A DNA stretch of 15,444 nt from Polyrhizophydium stewartii. Taxonomy: Eukaryota > Chytridiomycota > Chytridiomycetes > Rhizophydiales. The notes under the pieces were generated by a model, which saw nothing but the letters and a program-made list of their open reading frames with translations, had not been told where the DNA came from and searched no databases. Below are positions 7,917-15,444 of this stretch, piece by piece; position 1 is the first letter of the stretch; each line of letters begins with the position of its first letter. The stretch is taken from NCBI GenBank assembly GCA_027604665.1, contig JADGIZ010000345.1, positions 1 through 15,444 of the forward strand, given 5' to 3'. Position numbers and translations under genes: made by a program.

Positions 7917-10274
7917 ATGGGATGGTACCCGCCTCCTCCAGAGCAACGCACGCGCTACGTGGAGAACGTCACTGTCTGGCGCGAAAACTGCTCCTTGATC
8001 TGCCTGGAGCTGCCGCCCGTCGATCGCATGTTTGGCTCGCTCGACTGGCGCGACTGGATCTTTGCGGCAGATGCAAGACAAGTTCGCGGACATCGACGAT
8101 TCTCAGAGCCTGCGAAGAGAATCACAGGGCATATTTGACAATCGCGATGCTGCAGGCGGCAGCGGCGGGGCTCAGGACGACGAAGAGACGAGCCTTGTCG
8201 CCACGGTCGCGCAGTTTGTGTGGTTCTGGCTCTCCTGCACGGTGCGTTGGACACGTACGCGCTGCAGATGCGCGCTGCTGTCGCACGCTGGCCAGATGCC
8301 CGCAAGCTCCATCAGTCTCTCGCGAGCATGGCGTCAGCACTGACACACAGATACTGTTGGTGCGGACCGTGCAGACGTTTCACAGCGTGGTTGTGGCCGC
8401 CATCCTGCTGCCCGTTCTCCTTGGCTTGCGCCAGCTCGAGTGGTACATTGGTCTCGAGAGCGCAAAGGCTGGCGCGACACAGCTCGATATCGTCGCGTGT
8501 TGGATGGCTGGGACAACCATGACATCCGGCATGTCAACATTCTTCCATCTCTACCGACCCGGCGCGGCGTCGTACTGGTCGCACCTGCACTTTGGCATCA
8601 CATATATCTTGGTTGTCTGGATCGGCTCGCCGCTCGTGGTCGGATTCGGAATGCCAGCGGGTCTCTCGCGCCAAGGCGCCATCGGCATCATTCAGACAGA
8701 AATGATTCCCTTGTGGGTTTCGGGCTCGTCTTCATGCAACTAATCACGCCTTGTCCTCGTTTGGCTGACACGGCCGACGGACACACAGCCTTGCGTTCTC
8801 GTATTACTATACAAATCCGTTCGGCACATATCCGGAGCGCACAATCACGGCCATCGTCTCTGCAATCTTCTTGATTAGTTTCGCCAACTTTCAGATCTGG
8901 GTCTTCGTTGGCGGGTACACGTTGAGCGAGGTGCTTGAGTCAAGCAGTAGCAATGTGCATTTCCTCTCTGGCATTGCACGCTCGTTCATATTCTCGGCTT
9001 CTCGCCTCATCATCAAAACAGGTGTTCTCGGACTCAACCAAGGCTACGAGAAACAGTACGACGACGAAAAGGCAAAGGAATGCAACTCGACGCACACGAG
9101 CCTCTCGTCGCGCGTGTCGCATGCGTCGCTCGAGGCAATCAACGCAGACAGAATCTTCAGCAACGAGGGGATCGACATCGAGTTCCACTCTTCCGCCGTG
9201 TTCATGCTCATGAACACAGGCATCCCCGCGTGGTTCTCGTTCCTGCGGTCACCAAACGACTCTGAGTTCTACGGCACAATTGTGTGCTCGGTGCTGTTCG
9301 ACTGGCTGTTCCGGTATCAGTCGTACCGCAGGCTGCTCAAGATCGAGGCTCGTGCGCGCGCCAAGATCGAGCCCACGGAGCACAAGCTCAAGGCTGCGAA
9401 TGCAGAGCTCGGCTCGCACTTCGTCGACATTCCGAGCAGCGCCGTTGCAGAGGAGGGCGGTGAGCCCAGCCAGCAAGCGCCGCAGCACGCCGCCGGTGTG
9501 GCTGGCGGTTCGCGGCAGGCGAGGCGCCAGTCCGAGGATCAATCTGGGCCATCGGCACCGCCGCCACCGATGCACCAGCGCGCGGGCGAGTCGCGTGCGC
9601 ATGGCCGCGGCAGCATCGACACAGGCGTAGGCTCGACGACACGGTTGCCGCCGCGAAGCGACACAGGAGCAAGCGTCAGCAACGACTTTGCAGACGCCGG
9701 CGACCGCCAGCCGCGCCACGTGCGCATCAAGATTGCCGGCGAAGCGGCGAGCCACAAGAGCGTGATCTCGATTGGCCGCGCCGAGCGGATGCGTGGTGGC
9801 TTCGACAGCCGCGGCCGAGTGCGGCGGCAGCGCGAGCAGCGGCAGCTGGAAGCACTCAACCAAAACGTCGTGCGAGCATACAAGCTGCTTGCGATCCAGA
9901 TGCGGTCAGACATTGCGGGGTCGACGGCTGCGATCATCACCGCATGCATGGCCATTGCCTTGTTCATCAGCTCGCAGCCCGGTCTGCAGGCATGTAACTC
10001 CAAATCGTTTGTCAGCATCAACGACATTGGGCTGCGTGTGGTCGTTGTACTTGTGATCCAGCTGATCTCGGACACGGCGTGCCTGACGCTTGTGATGCGC
10101 ATGACCAAGATCCCGATCCTGCTGTCGGCGTCGGTGAAGATGCCGTTTGTGCAGGGCACCCTGTGCGCCGTTGCGGTCGGCTCGAGTATGCTATGCACCG
10201 CGATCGCATATGAGCGCGGCTTGATATTCCCGCGCAAGTGCAGCCTGGCAGTCGCTGGCGTCCCGTATTGGTAA
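7917..10274 (+). CDS. Unrecognised multi-pass membrane protein, N-terminus uncertain
   Basis: I do not recognise this family. The supported exons end at 8241 and cover 8351-8712 and 8789-10274. Introns 8242-8350 (GTGCGT, phase 0) and 8713-8788 (GTGGGT, phase 2, rebuilding MIPFLAFSYYYTNPFG) have CTGAC branch sites. The protein of about 700 residues has 9-10 hydrophobic segments, for example VVVAAILLPVLLGL, ITYILVVWIGSPLVVGFGM, IVSAIFLISFANFQIWVFVGG, TAAIITACMAIALFISS and VVVVLVIQLI. A long hydrophilic, Ser/Gly/Arg/Gln-rich loop (about 9350-9860) sits between the first block and the last three segments. At the N-terminus, MGWYPPPPEQRTRYVENV from 7917 is followed by Asn-x-Thr/Ser sequons (NVT, NCS). 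The frame changes by one base near 8065: the coding character leaves the 7917 frame and continues as MQDKFADIDD from 8071. This is either a one-base sequence or biological indel, or a 52-bp intron (8019-8070, weak GTCGAT donor). An ion channel, transporter or receptor are all possible; nothing selects one. Confidence 0.7.
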
Positions 10275-10339
10275 CTGGGTGGCAAGCATCGCTTTCCTGA
10301 AAAATATACGTTTATGGAAACGTGGCCATTGTGCAGCGC
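10275..10339. other. Very short convergent 3' spacer
   Basis: Only 65 bp separate the stop of the + strand membrane protein from the stop of the - strand Csn12-like gene, so their 3' untranslated regions almost certainly overlap on opposite strands. An A/T-rich patch (AAAAATATACGTTTAT) at about 10300-10315 is the only obvious candidate for 3'-end signals on either strand. Confidence 0.5.
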
Positions 10340-11854
10340 TTATTGTGCGACGGTGGCGATCGCGGGGAATGCGTCCTTGAGAGACAGCACGACGGTTTGC
10401 TTCTCGTGCGATAGATATCCCTTGAGATACCCCTTGTCGATCATGACAGCAAGGAAGCACTCGATCTCGGCCAAGTCGCAGTCAGTCACGCCGGACGAGA
10501 TTGCCAGCGCCTTTTCAAACACGGTCATTGGGATACGCGTGGGCTTGTCCTGAAGGATCCATCTGCACGACGGGCTGTGTCAGCTGGCTTGCGCAACACA
10601 GGCAAGGCAAGCAACGTACACTTTGCGGAACAGGGTGCGAAGCACCAGGAAGCGCGTGCGCTCGATGGCGAGCCATGTGCCGCGGCTGATGAGCTCAGAC
10701 TGCTTTTCAACCAGCGTATCGTCAAAGCGCTTGACATTGCCGGTCCGCACGGCGCCAACGAACTCTCCGTAGACGCGATCGAGGTCTGGGTACTTTACGA
10801 GCAGCTCCGCGCGCGGGAGGACACCTAGCAGGAGCTGCGAAGGGATCAGGTAGTTGAGGATATGCCTAAAAAACAACGAGCATGTCAGCCTGAGCTTCGC
10901 GGCGGCGACGCAACAACGACTCAAGATCCGCTGGAACGCACCGCCTGTTTACTGGATCCGGCAAGCTGTGCTCGAGGGCAAAGGTCAGATCCGCGACTGC
11001 AGCCTGATGGCGCTCGTTAAAAAAGGCCAGCACGCCCGAAAAGAATTTGAAAGTGACCTGGTGGGACATGGGGAACTTGGTGAACTCGGGCAGGTCGGCC
11101 GAGGCGAGCGACCGCTGGACGGTGGAGCACAGATTGGTCGAGTTGAGCTTGAAGTACGTCTTGAACAGGATATTGACAACAAAGTAGGTGCCCCACTTGC
11201 GCGAGGCATCGGCAGCCGAGGCACGGTCCGTGGCGCACGCCGAGAAGGCCCGGTTCATGGTGCGAGCCGCCTCCTCGAGATGGCCCGACTTTTGGCCCGC
11301 CGCAACAAGCTCGTCGTCCGCGCGGATGCTGAGCGCGCGCAGATCGCGCAGCACGACGTACAGGATGGGCAGGCACCAGTTGCTCTGCGTCACTAGCAGC
11401 TGGTAAAAGGACCTGCGGTGGCAGCATCGGCCGCAGCGTCGGGCGCAGCGTGAGCGTCAGCGGAAGCAGTGCCGTGCCGACGGGTCTATTGCCGGACGCA
11501 CTGGGCAAGCGAGTTCTGGGCGGATGAGGCCTCGACGACCTGCGAGTGGTGCAGCAGCTCGACGACACGCAGGTGCTGCAGCGCCAGGTCCGACCACGGC
11601 TTGCCGAGCCTTGCGACCGCCGCGGGCAGGCGGGTCTGCGAGCGAGCTTGGGTCAGCCAAGATCGTGGTGCGAGCCTGACGGACGGTGGGCGTCGGCCAT
11701 GCGGCGGCAACCCTGCGCGGCGCACCTCTCGCAGCCGGGGAGCCAGCTGCGCGGCGTGCGCGCCGTCGCAGGCCATGAGGTCGGCCACCGCCTCGCCGTC
11801 CTGGGCACGCACGGCGCCGGCAATGCTGTCGACGAAGCTCTGCACGTTCATCAT
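10340..11854 (-). CDS. CSN12: PCI-domain protein, Csn12/PCID2 family
   Basis: Five exons (11854-11726, 11635-11502, 11412-10942, 10865-10620, 10562-10340) encode 400 residues, close to human PCID2 and yeast Csn12. Donors are GTGCGC, GTGCGT, GTGCGT and GTACGT, each intron has a CTGAC branch site, and introns are 90, 89, 76 and 57 bp. The joins restore family sequence: LAQSFYQLLVTQSNWCLP, PVNRRHILNYLIP and LFRKVWILQDKP. Family landmarks in order are the MMNVQSFVDSI start, KWGTYFVVNILFKTYFKLN, VTFKFFSGVLAFFNERHQAA, YLIPSQLLLGVLP, FRKVW and the winged-helix end CFLAVMIDKGYLKGYLSHE. In yeast, Csn12/Thp1 relatives act in nuclear mRNA export with Sac3-Sem1, in splicing-linked complexes and with the COP9 signalosome; which role applies here is unknown. 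The first intron is a multiple of three with no stop, so its retention would insert 30 residues. The gene is third in a run of three - strand genes. Confidence 0.88.
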
Positions 11855-12113
11855 GGAGGAAACAGCGCAGCCGGTCGTCTCGCGCCGGATCGCCCGGCAC
11901 GCGGAGCGTCGCGGCTGGACGACAGCAGTCGGGCAGAGGCGGCAGGAGCAGAGAGAGCAGCAGCAGCGGCAGCAATGGAGGCTCACAGCTTGTTGGCTGC
12001 GGTGTATTATTGAAATGGTGCCCGCCGGGGAATCAGCCAAGCGTGCAGGAGCCGGGATCTCGCGGCGGGCACAGCGCGGGGAGCAGGAGGCAGAGGGGGC
12101 GGGGCCGCGCAGC
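11855..12113. promoter_or_regulatory. Spacer between Dap1-like stop and Csn12-like start
   Basis: This 259-bp region must hold the 3' end of the Dap1-like gene and the promoter of the Csn12-like gene. On the - strand an AATAAT hexamer at 12011-12006 lies about 105 nt past the Dap1-like stop and may act in polyadenylation. The part nearest the Csn12 start includes a purine-rich tract with CAG/GCAG repeats (about 11940-11975). Confidence 0.4.
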
Positions 12114-13024
12114 CTAGTTACCGGGCACAGTGTATCCGACAACGGGGTACTTTTTGGCAAAGAACGAGTGCCAGTTGTCGAGCGTCTTGAGCTGGCGGGC
12201 GGGGGTGTGTGTGTGTCAGCAACGCCGCAGATTCGCGGCCGAGAGACGCAGAGCCCGGCGGAAGGTGACGACGCTCTCGTGCCCTCGCTTGCACGCACGC
12301 ACCTCCTCCTCGTTGAGCGTCGAGTAGTCGGCGACGCAGTACTCGAGCTCGAGCTTGGACATGCCCAGGGCGCGCGAGGCGTCCTTGCCGGCGAACACCG
12401 AGTAGCCCTTGCCCGGTGCGTACTGCTCGCGGTTCGACGACACATCAAAGACTCCGGGGTCATGTCAGCAGTGCACGGCTGGCACCTCGCACAGGCGGCG
12501 GCAGGCCGGCGCGCCGGAGCGGGCGGAGCAAGGCGCGGCTTACCGGTGCCCTTGATGGCAACATAGACGGGCTGCGACGGGTCCTGGCCGTCGAACGTTG
12601 CGAGCTCGGCGGGCGTGAACGGCTTGCCGGTCTTGTCGGCGGTCATGCTGCGGGCGGAGTGCGGCGTGAGCGGCGGGGTCTGGCTGGCGAGCGCGGCGGC
12701 TCTGGATGCCGGCGGCGGATGCCGCTGCGTCTGCCGCGGCTGCCGCACGGCGCTGCCGGCACACGGCGCACACCCTGGCCGGCGCACGGCCACTCCAGGT
12801 GTCCCGTGCGCCGTCACACGCAGAGCGGCGATGCGGACGGCGAAACTCGCCGGCGCTGACCCGCGGCCGCCCGCAGCGGCGGCTCACCTGGCTGTCTTTT
12901 CAGAGGCGGGAGCAGGCGCGGGCGTGGGTGCGGGCTTGGGCGAAGGCTTCGCGGCGGCGTTGCGGCGCAACAGGACAAGAGCGACAACGGCGGCCGCGGC
13001 GGCAACGAGCCAATTGGTTTCCAT
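12114..13024 (-). CDS. DAP1: Membrane-associated progesterone receptor-type haem protein (Dap1/PGRMC)
   Basis: Four exons (13024-12888, 12647-12544, 12451-12303, 12191-12114) encode 155 residues. An N-terminal membrane anchor (WLVAAAAAVVALVLLRR, residues 5-21) is followed by a Pro/Ala/Lys linker (about 26-41) and a cytochrome-b5-like domain from KPFTPAELATFDG to the end. The domain has the MAPR-specific pattern VFDVSSNREQY...GYSVFAGKDASRAL; Tyr91 and Tyr97 keep the six-residue spacing of human PGRMC1 Tyr107/Tyr113, the latter being the haem ligand. The end, TLDNWHSFFAKKYPVVGY, is also family-typical. Yeast Dap1 binds haem and supports the Erg11 P450 in sterol synthesis and damage resistance, probably at the ER. 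Introns are 240, 92 and 111 bp with donors GTGAGC, GTAAGC and GTGCGT. The second uses a GAG acceptor, forced by phase to give GTVFDV. The 240-bp first intron is the longest in the window, so the first exon is slightly less certain than the rest. Confidence 0.85.
12205..12216. repeat. (GT)6 dinucleotide run
   Basis: A GT/CA run next to a G-run lies in the last intron of the Dap1-like gene. On the coding strand it reads CACACACACACA followed by a C-rich stretch, between the gCTGAC branch site and the CAG acceptor, so it serves as the pyrimidine-containing 3' part of that intron. Confidence 0.7.
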
Positions 13025-13333
13025 GTCCACGAAGCGGACGCACCGCCCGCCCGCACGTGATGCGACCTGACGACGCCGGAGGCGGGCCAAAAGATCGGCA
13101 GACGGACCAGGGATGCAGATACGAGGGGCCAGCAAGACTGGTTTCAGGCAGTTTGTTGGTGAGATCGTGCGTGGGAGATGGCGCGGCGGGAGGAGGCCGG
13201 AGGCGGGCACGGCGCCCAGGCAGCAAGACGGATGCCGCGGGGACGAGGTGCGCGGCAGACACCCGGGTCGGCGCGGCGCAGAGTCTCGGCAAGCCGGGCA
13301 AGCGACAGCTCGAGCAATCGCGGGGGCGGGCAA
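13025..13333. promoter_or_regulatory. Spacer between PP2C stop and Dap1-like start
   Basis: These 309 bp hold the 3' end of the PP2C gene and the promoter of the Dap1-like gene. Open frames cross it on both strands, but they are GC-driven, Arg/Ala/Pro-rich and lack features. I see no AATAAA and no TATA box. Confidence 0.45.
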
Positions 13334-14611
13334 TCAGTTGATTCCGTCCGAGGGCATCGGGTCGGTGCCCCGTCGCTGGAGCTCCGAGGGAATCGAGATG
13401 CCGCCCTGCTTCTCGACACGCTTCTTGATATCAGCCTGCCACTGCTCCTTGGTCCGTCCGTGCAGGAGCCCGACAATCACGACGGTCATGTTGTCGCAGC
13501 CGACGCCGCAGACCTCCGAGTCCGGCGCCAAGCAGCGGTCCATGAGCATCTCGCAAATCTTATCGAGCTCATTCTTCTCGTAGATCTTCTGGGACACAAA
13601 GTCGACGACCTCCTGGTTGTTCATGCAGTCCCAGATGCCTGTTTGCCGCCACCGTGCGTGCGAGCGTCGCGCGTCAGCACACCCACGCCTTCGCCCCGCT
13701 GGGCGAGACGCGATATCGGCTCGAGGGCCTCACCATCGCACGCAAGCACAATAAACTCGTCTTCGCTGGTCGCAATGGGCCGTTCTTCGACGTCTGGGCT
13801 GGCGGTGACAATCTGCTTCTCGGGTGCGAGGTCGGTCGACTGCTTGAACTCAAAGTCGCCAATGGCACGAGACAGGGCGAGGTTGCCTGCAGCGCCGCGG
13901 AAACCGGCGTATCGCCGTCGGCGTCAGCAGCGATTCCTGCGGCCGCAGAACGACCCGCCGGCTATTTGTGCTACGCACCGTTGACGCGGCCAAACTCGAC
14001 AAAGCCACCGGCCTCGATGATGCGTGCTGTCTCCTTCTCGTTGCTCGGTTTGTGGTCGTATGACAGCGGCTGCGCGCGGCCACCGGCGGAGAGCACGGCG
14101 CGCGAGTCGCCTGCGTTGGCAACAAAGATCCTGTCTTCGGTGATGAGGACCGAGACGGCGGTGCATCCCGACGGCTCGCGGGCAAAGTTGGGGTCGTTGC
14201 GCAGCTCCACGTCCGCGTCCAGGAAGCCCTTCTTGAGCGCATCGGCAAAGCTGCCTGCCTTGAACTCGGGCGTGCGCGCGACAATCTGATGTAGGTTACT
14301 CCCGCAGAATTTGGCGACGTTCTGTCCGCCATGGCCGTCAAAGACGGCAAAGAAGGCAACCTCGACCGAGCCATTGGATAGCTTCAGGATCGTCGTGTGT
14401 GCGTCCTCCATGGCTGCAGGTCGAGCGTGCGGTGCGTGGAACGTCAGCGCCATGCCCACGACAATGGGCGCTCGCCCAGGGCCACAGCTGAAAAAGGGAG
14501 TCACGCACTTATCCGCCACCCTTGCATGGCGCTCGCGCCGTACACAAAGCGGTTGTCGCCACCGCTCGTCGAGTGCTTCTCGACAACAGGCTCGGAGAGT
14601 GTTTGACCCAT
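13334..14611 (-). CDS. PP2C-type Ser/Thr protein phosphatase (Ptc2/3, PPM1A-like)
   Basis: Four exons (14611-14509, 14413-13979, 13886-13734, 13638-13334) encode 331 residues. Introns of 95, 92 and 95 bp have donors GTGCGT, GTGCGT and GTGAGG, each with a gCTGAC branch site. The joins restore [24 protein letters not shown] and [11 protein letters not shown]. Metal-binding residues are all present: Glu37-Asp38 (MEDAH), Asp60-Gly61 in FDGHGG (the same numbers as human PPM1A), Asp190 in RAIGDF, Asp230 in CDGIWD and Asp279 in CDNMTVV. Fungal Ptc2/Ptc3 dephosphorylate MAP kinases of stress pathways and DNA-damage checkpoint kinases; this is the closest group by sequence. The start MGQTLSEP fits the family and offers Gly2 with Ser6, an N-myristoylation pattern. 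The C-terminus stops soon after the catalytic domain (DPMPSDGIN), so the long tail of many Ptc2/3 proteins is missing. Confidence 0.92.
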
Positions 14612-15444
14612 GGCGAGTACGACTGGTGGTCCAGGCGGCCGGGGGAAAGTTGGGGCCGTGCAGATCAACGGCCATTCGAGCCCGGCGGCCGAGGAGAAGA
14701 ACGGTCAGCTTTGGGGAACTCGACAGGGGCGGCAGGGAGCGGGCAACGGGTTCCGGCTTTGGGGGGGGGGCAACCGAGGATCGGGCACGGGACGCGGTGT
14801 GGCGGCGGGCAGGGGGGCAGGCAGGGGTGTCTCCGCGGGGCATGGCTCTGCGGCGGGCTCAAGCCACCGCCCGCAGAGGCGCATCACGGGCACAGGCAGC
14901 ATGTGGTGCGCAGCCGGCCGGCGAGCGGCCGCGCGCGGTCGAACGCAGCACGCGCAGCACGGGGCCGTCTCGGGCGAGTGCCGGCGAGCCGCGCGGGCGG
15001 TGCACCGAGCGGGCTGCCCCGCGGGCGGGCATCGAGCCGGGGTGCTCTTTCGTCATCGCCAATGGAGACAGGGTGGCGGAACGAGGCTGGCAGCCGGCCG
15101 GCGCCTGTGAAGGCACGCCGCACGGCACGGCGGCGTGCAGCGGCAGCACTGCGGCCGAGGCAGCGTCGCGCGCGGATACCCTGGCGAGCAGGCGCAGCAC
15201 GGTCCGGTGCGCCTGCCAGGCGGTCCGGCCGACCATGGGCGGCAGGCGGCAGCCCTCGGTGAGCGGGGGCGGCCGGGCCGGACACGCGGACCGCGCTCGC
15301 GCGGGGGGTGCGACAGCTCGCCATGCGGGGGCGCGGCGCGGGCGGCGGAGCAGAGCACATGAGGCGGCGGCAGAGCAGCGGGCAGCGCCCGGGCCGGCCA
15401 GAGGGCGCGGGCCGCAGCGGCGTGGAGGCGGCGGGAGAGGGGGG
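14612..15444. other. GC-rich upstream region, no gene supported
   Basis: This 833-bp stretch lies upstream of the PP2C gene and reaches the window edge. Long open frames exist on both strands, but they are extremely Arg/Ala/Gly/Pro-rich, overlap each other and contain no recognisable domain, signal peptide or splice pattern; that is what very high GC gives by chance. It should contain the PP2C promoter and 5' leader. It also holds a G10 run and several G-clusters. Confidence 0.5.
14761..14770 (+). repeat. G10 homopolymer
   Basis: Ten consecutive G on the + strand, about 150 bp upstream of the PP2C start codon. More G-runs follow (GGGGGG, GGGG, GGGG at about 14812-14840), so the strand could form G-quadruplexes. 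The run length is error-prone in sequencing. Confidence 0.7.

Noticed and set aside
10933..10960. GTAAAC at 10952 as the donor of the third Csn12-like intron
   Set aside because: It gives phase 0, which does not fit the phase of the next exon. The GTGCGT ten bases downstream fits and restores NRRHILNYLIP.
11486..12817. 443-codon - strand open frame taken as one gene
   Set aside because: It is a chance union: Dap1-like exon 2, intergenic sequence and the first two Csn12-like exons happen to share a frame. Family alignment and splice phase assign the parts to two genes.
13971..14843. 290-codon - strand frame as the PP2C start
   Set aside because: Its N-terminal half is intron and upstream sequence. 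The MGQTLSEP exon joined by a GTGCGT intron gives the canonical GWRITMEDAH.
14522..15262. 246-codon + strand frame upstream of PP2C
   Set aside because: It starts inside the first PP2C exon on the opposite strand, is Gly/Arg/Ala-rich and has no recognisable domain. High GC makes stop codons rare here.
1..15444. CRISPR arrays, transposons, tRNA or rRNA genes
   Set aside because: I saw no spaced direct repeats, no transposase-like frames, no terminal inverted repeats and no convincing tRNA A/B boxes by eye. A tRNAscan or repeat search was not possible.

Overview
The window is GC-rich nuclear DNA from a fungus with compact, intron-bearing genes. The evidence is cell-wall genes (a Kre9/KNH-type protein and a GPI-anchored GH76 protein of the Dfg5/Dcw1 type), short introns of 57-240 bp, and fungal versions of Csn12, Dap1 and PP2C. 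The GC content and intron style suggest an early-diverging lineage such as Kickxellomycotina, but that placement is an inference and no marker gene here proves it. Coding exons were joined by matching reading frames, splice phase and protein-family alignment; no transcript data were available.

Layout, left to right: (1) + strand, a secreted Kre9/KNH-like protein whose 5' end is missing or unresolved (175-1177). (2) - strand, an intronless fusion of an isochorismatase-like hydrolase and an AlkB-type 2-oxoglutarate/Fe(II) dioxygenase (1496-3088). Only 169 bp separate it from (3), a + strand F-box/leucine-rich-repeat protein (3258-4970). (4) - strand, a GH76 family protein in three exons (5560-7393), divergent from (5), a + strand multi-pass membrane protein that I do not recognise (about 7917-10274, with a frame break near 8065). 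(6-8) Three - strand genes in tandem: a Csn12/PCID2-like PCI protein in five exons (10340-11854), a Dap1/PGRMC-type haem-binding membrane protein in four exons (12114-13024), and a PP2C phosphatase in four exons (13334-14611). The last 0.8 kb is GC-rich sequence upstream of the phosphatase with no gene I can support.

The genes do not form an obvious pathway. Two act at the cell wall (KNH-like, GH76), two probably in protein turnover or mRNA export (F-box/LRR, Csn12), and one in sterol or P450 support (Dap1-like). A consistent intron grammar runs through the window: donors are usually GTGCGT/GTGCGC, branch sites are usually gCTGAC, and acceptors are mostly CAG. It defines most of the exon joins.

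The most interesting points are the hydrolase-AlkB fusion with Ser at the usual nucleophilic Cys position, the GH76 protein with Thr-Glu where the family has its Asp-Asp pair, and the unrecognised membrane protein with a broken or cryptically spliced N-terminus.
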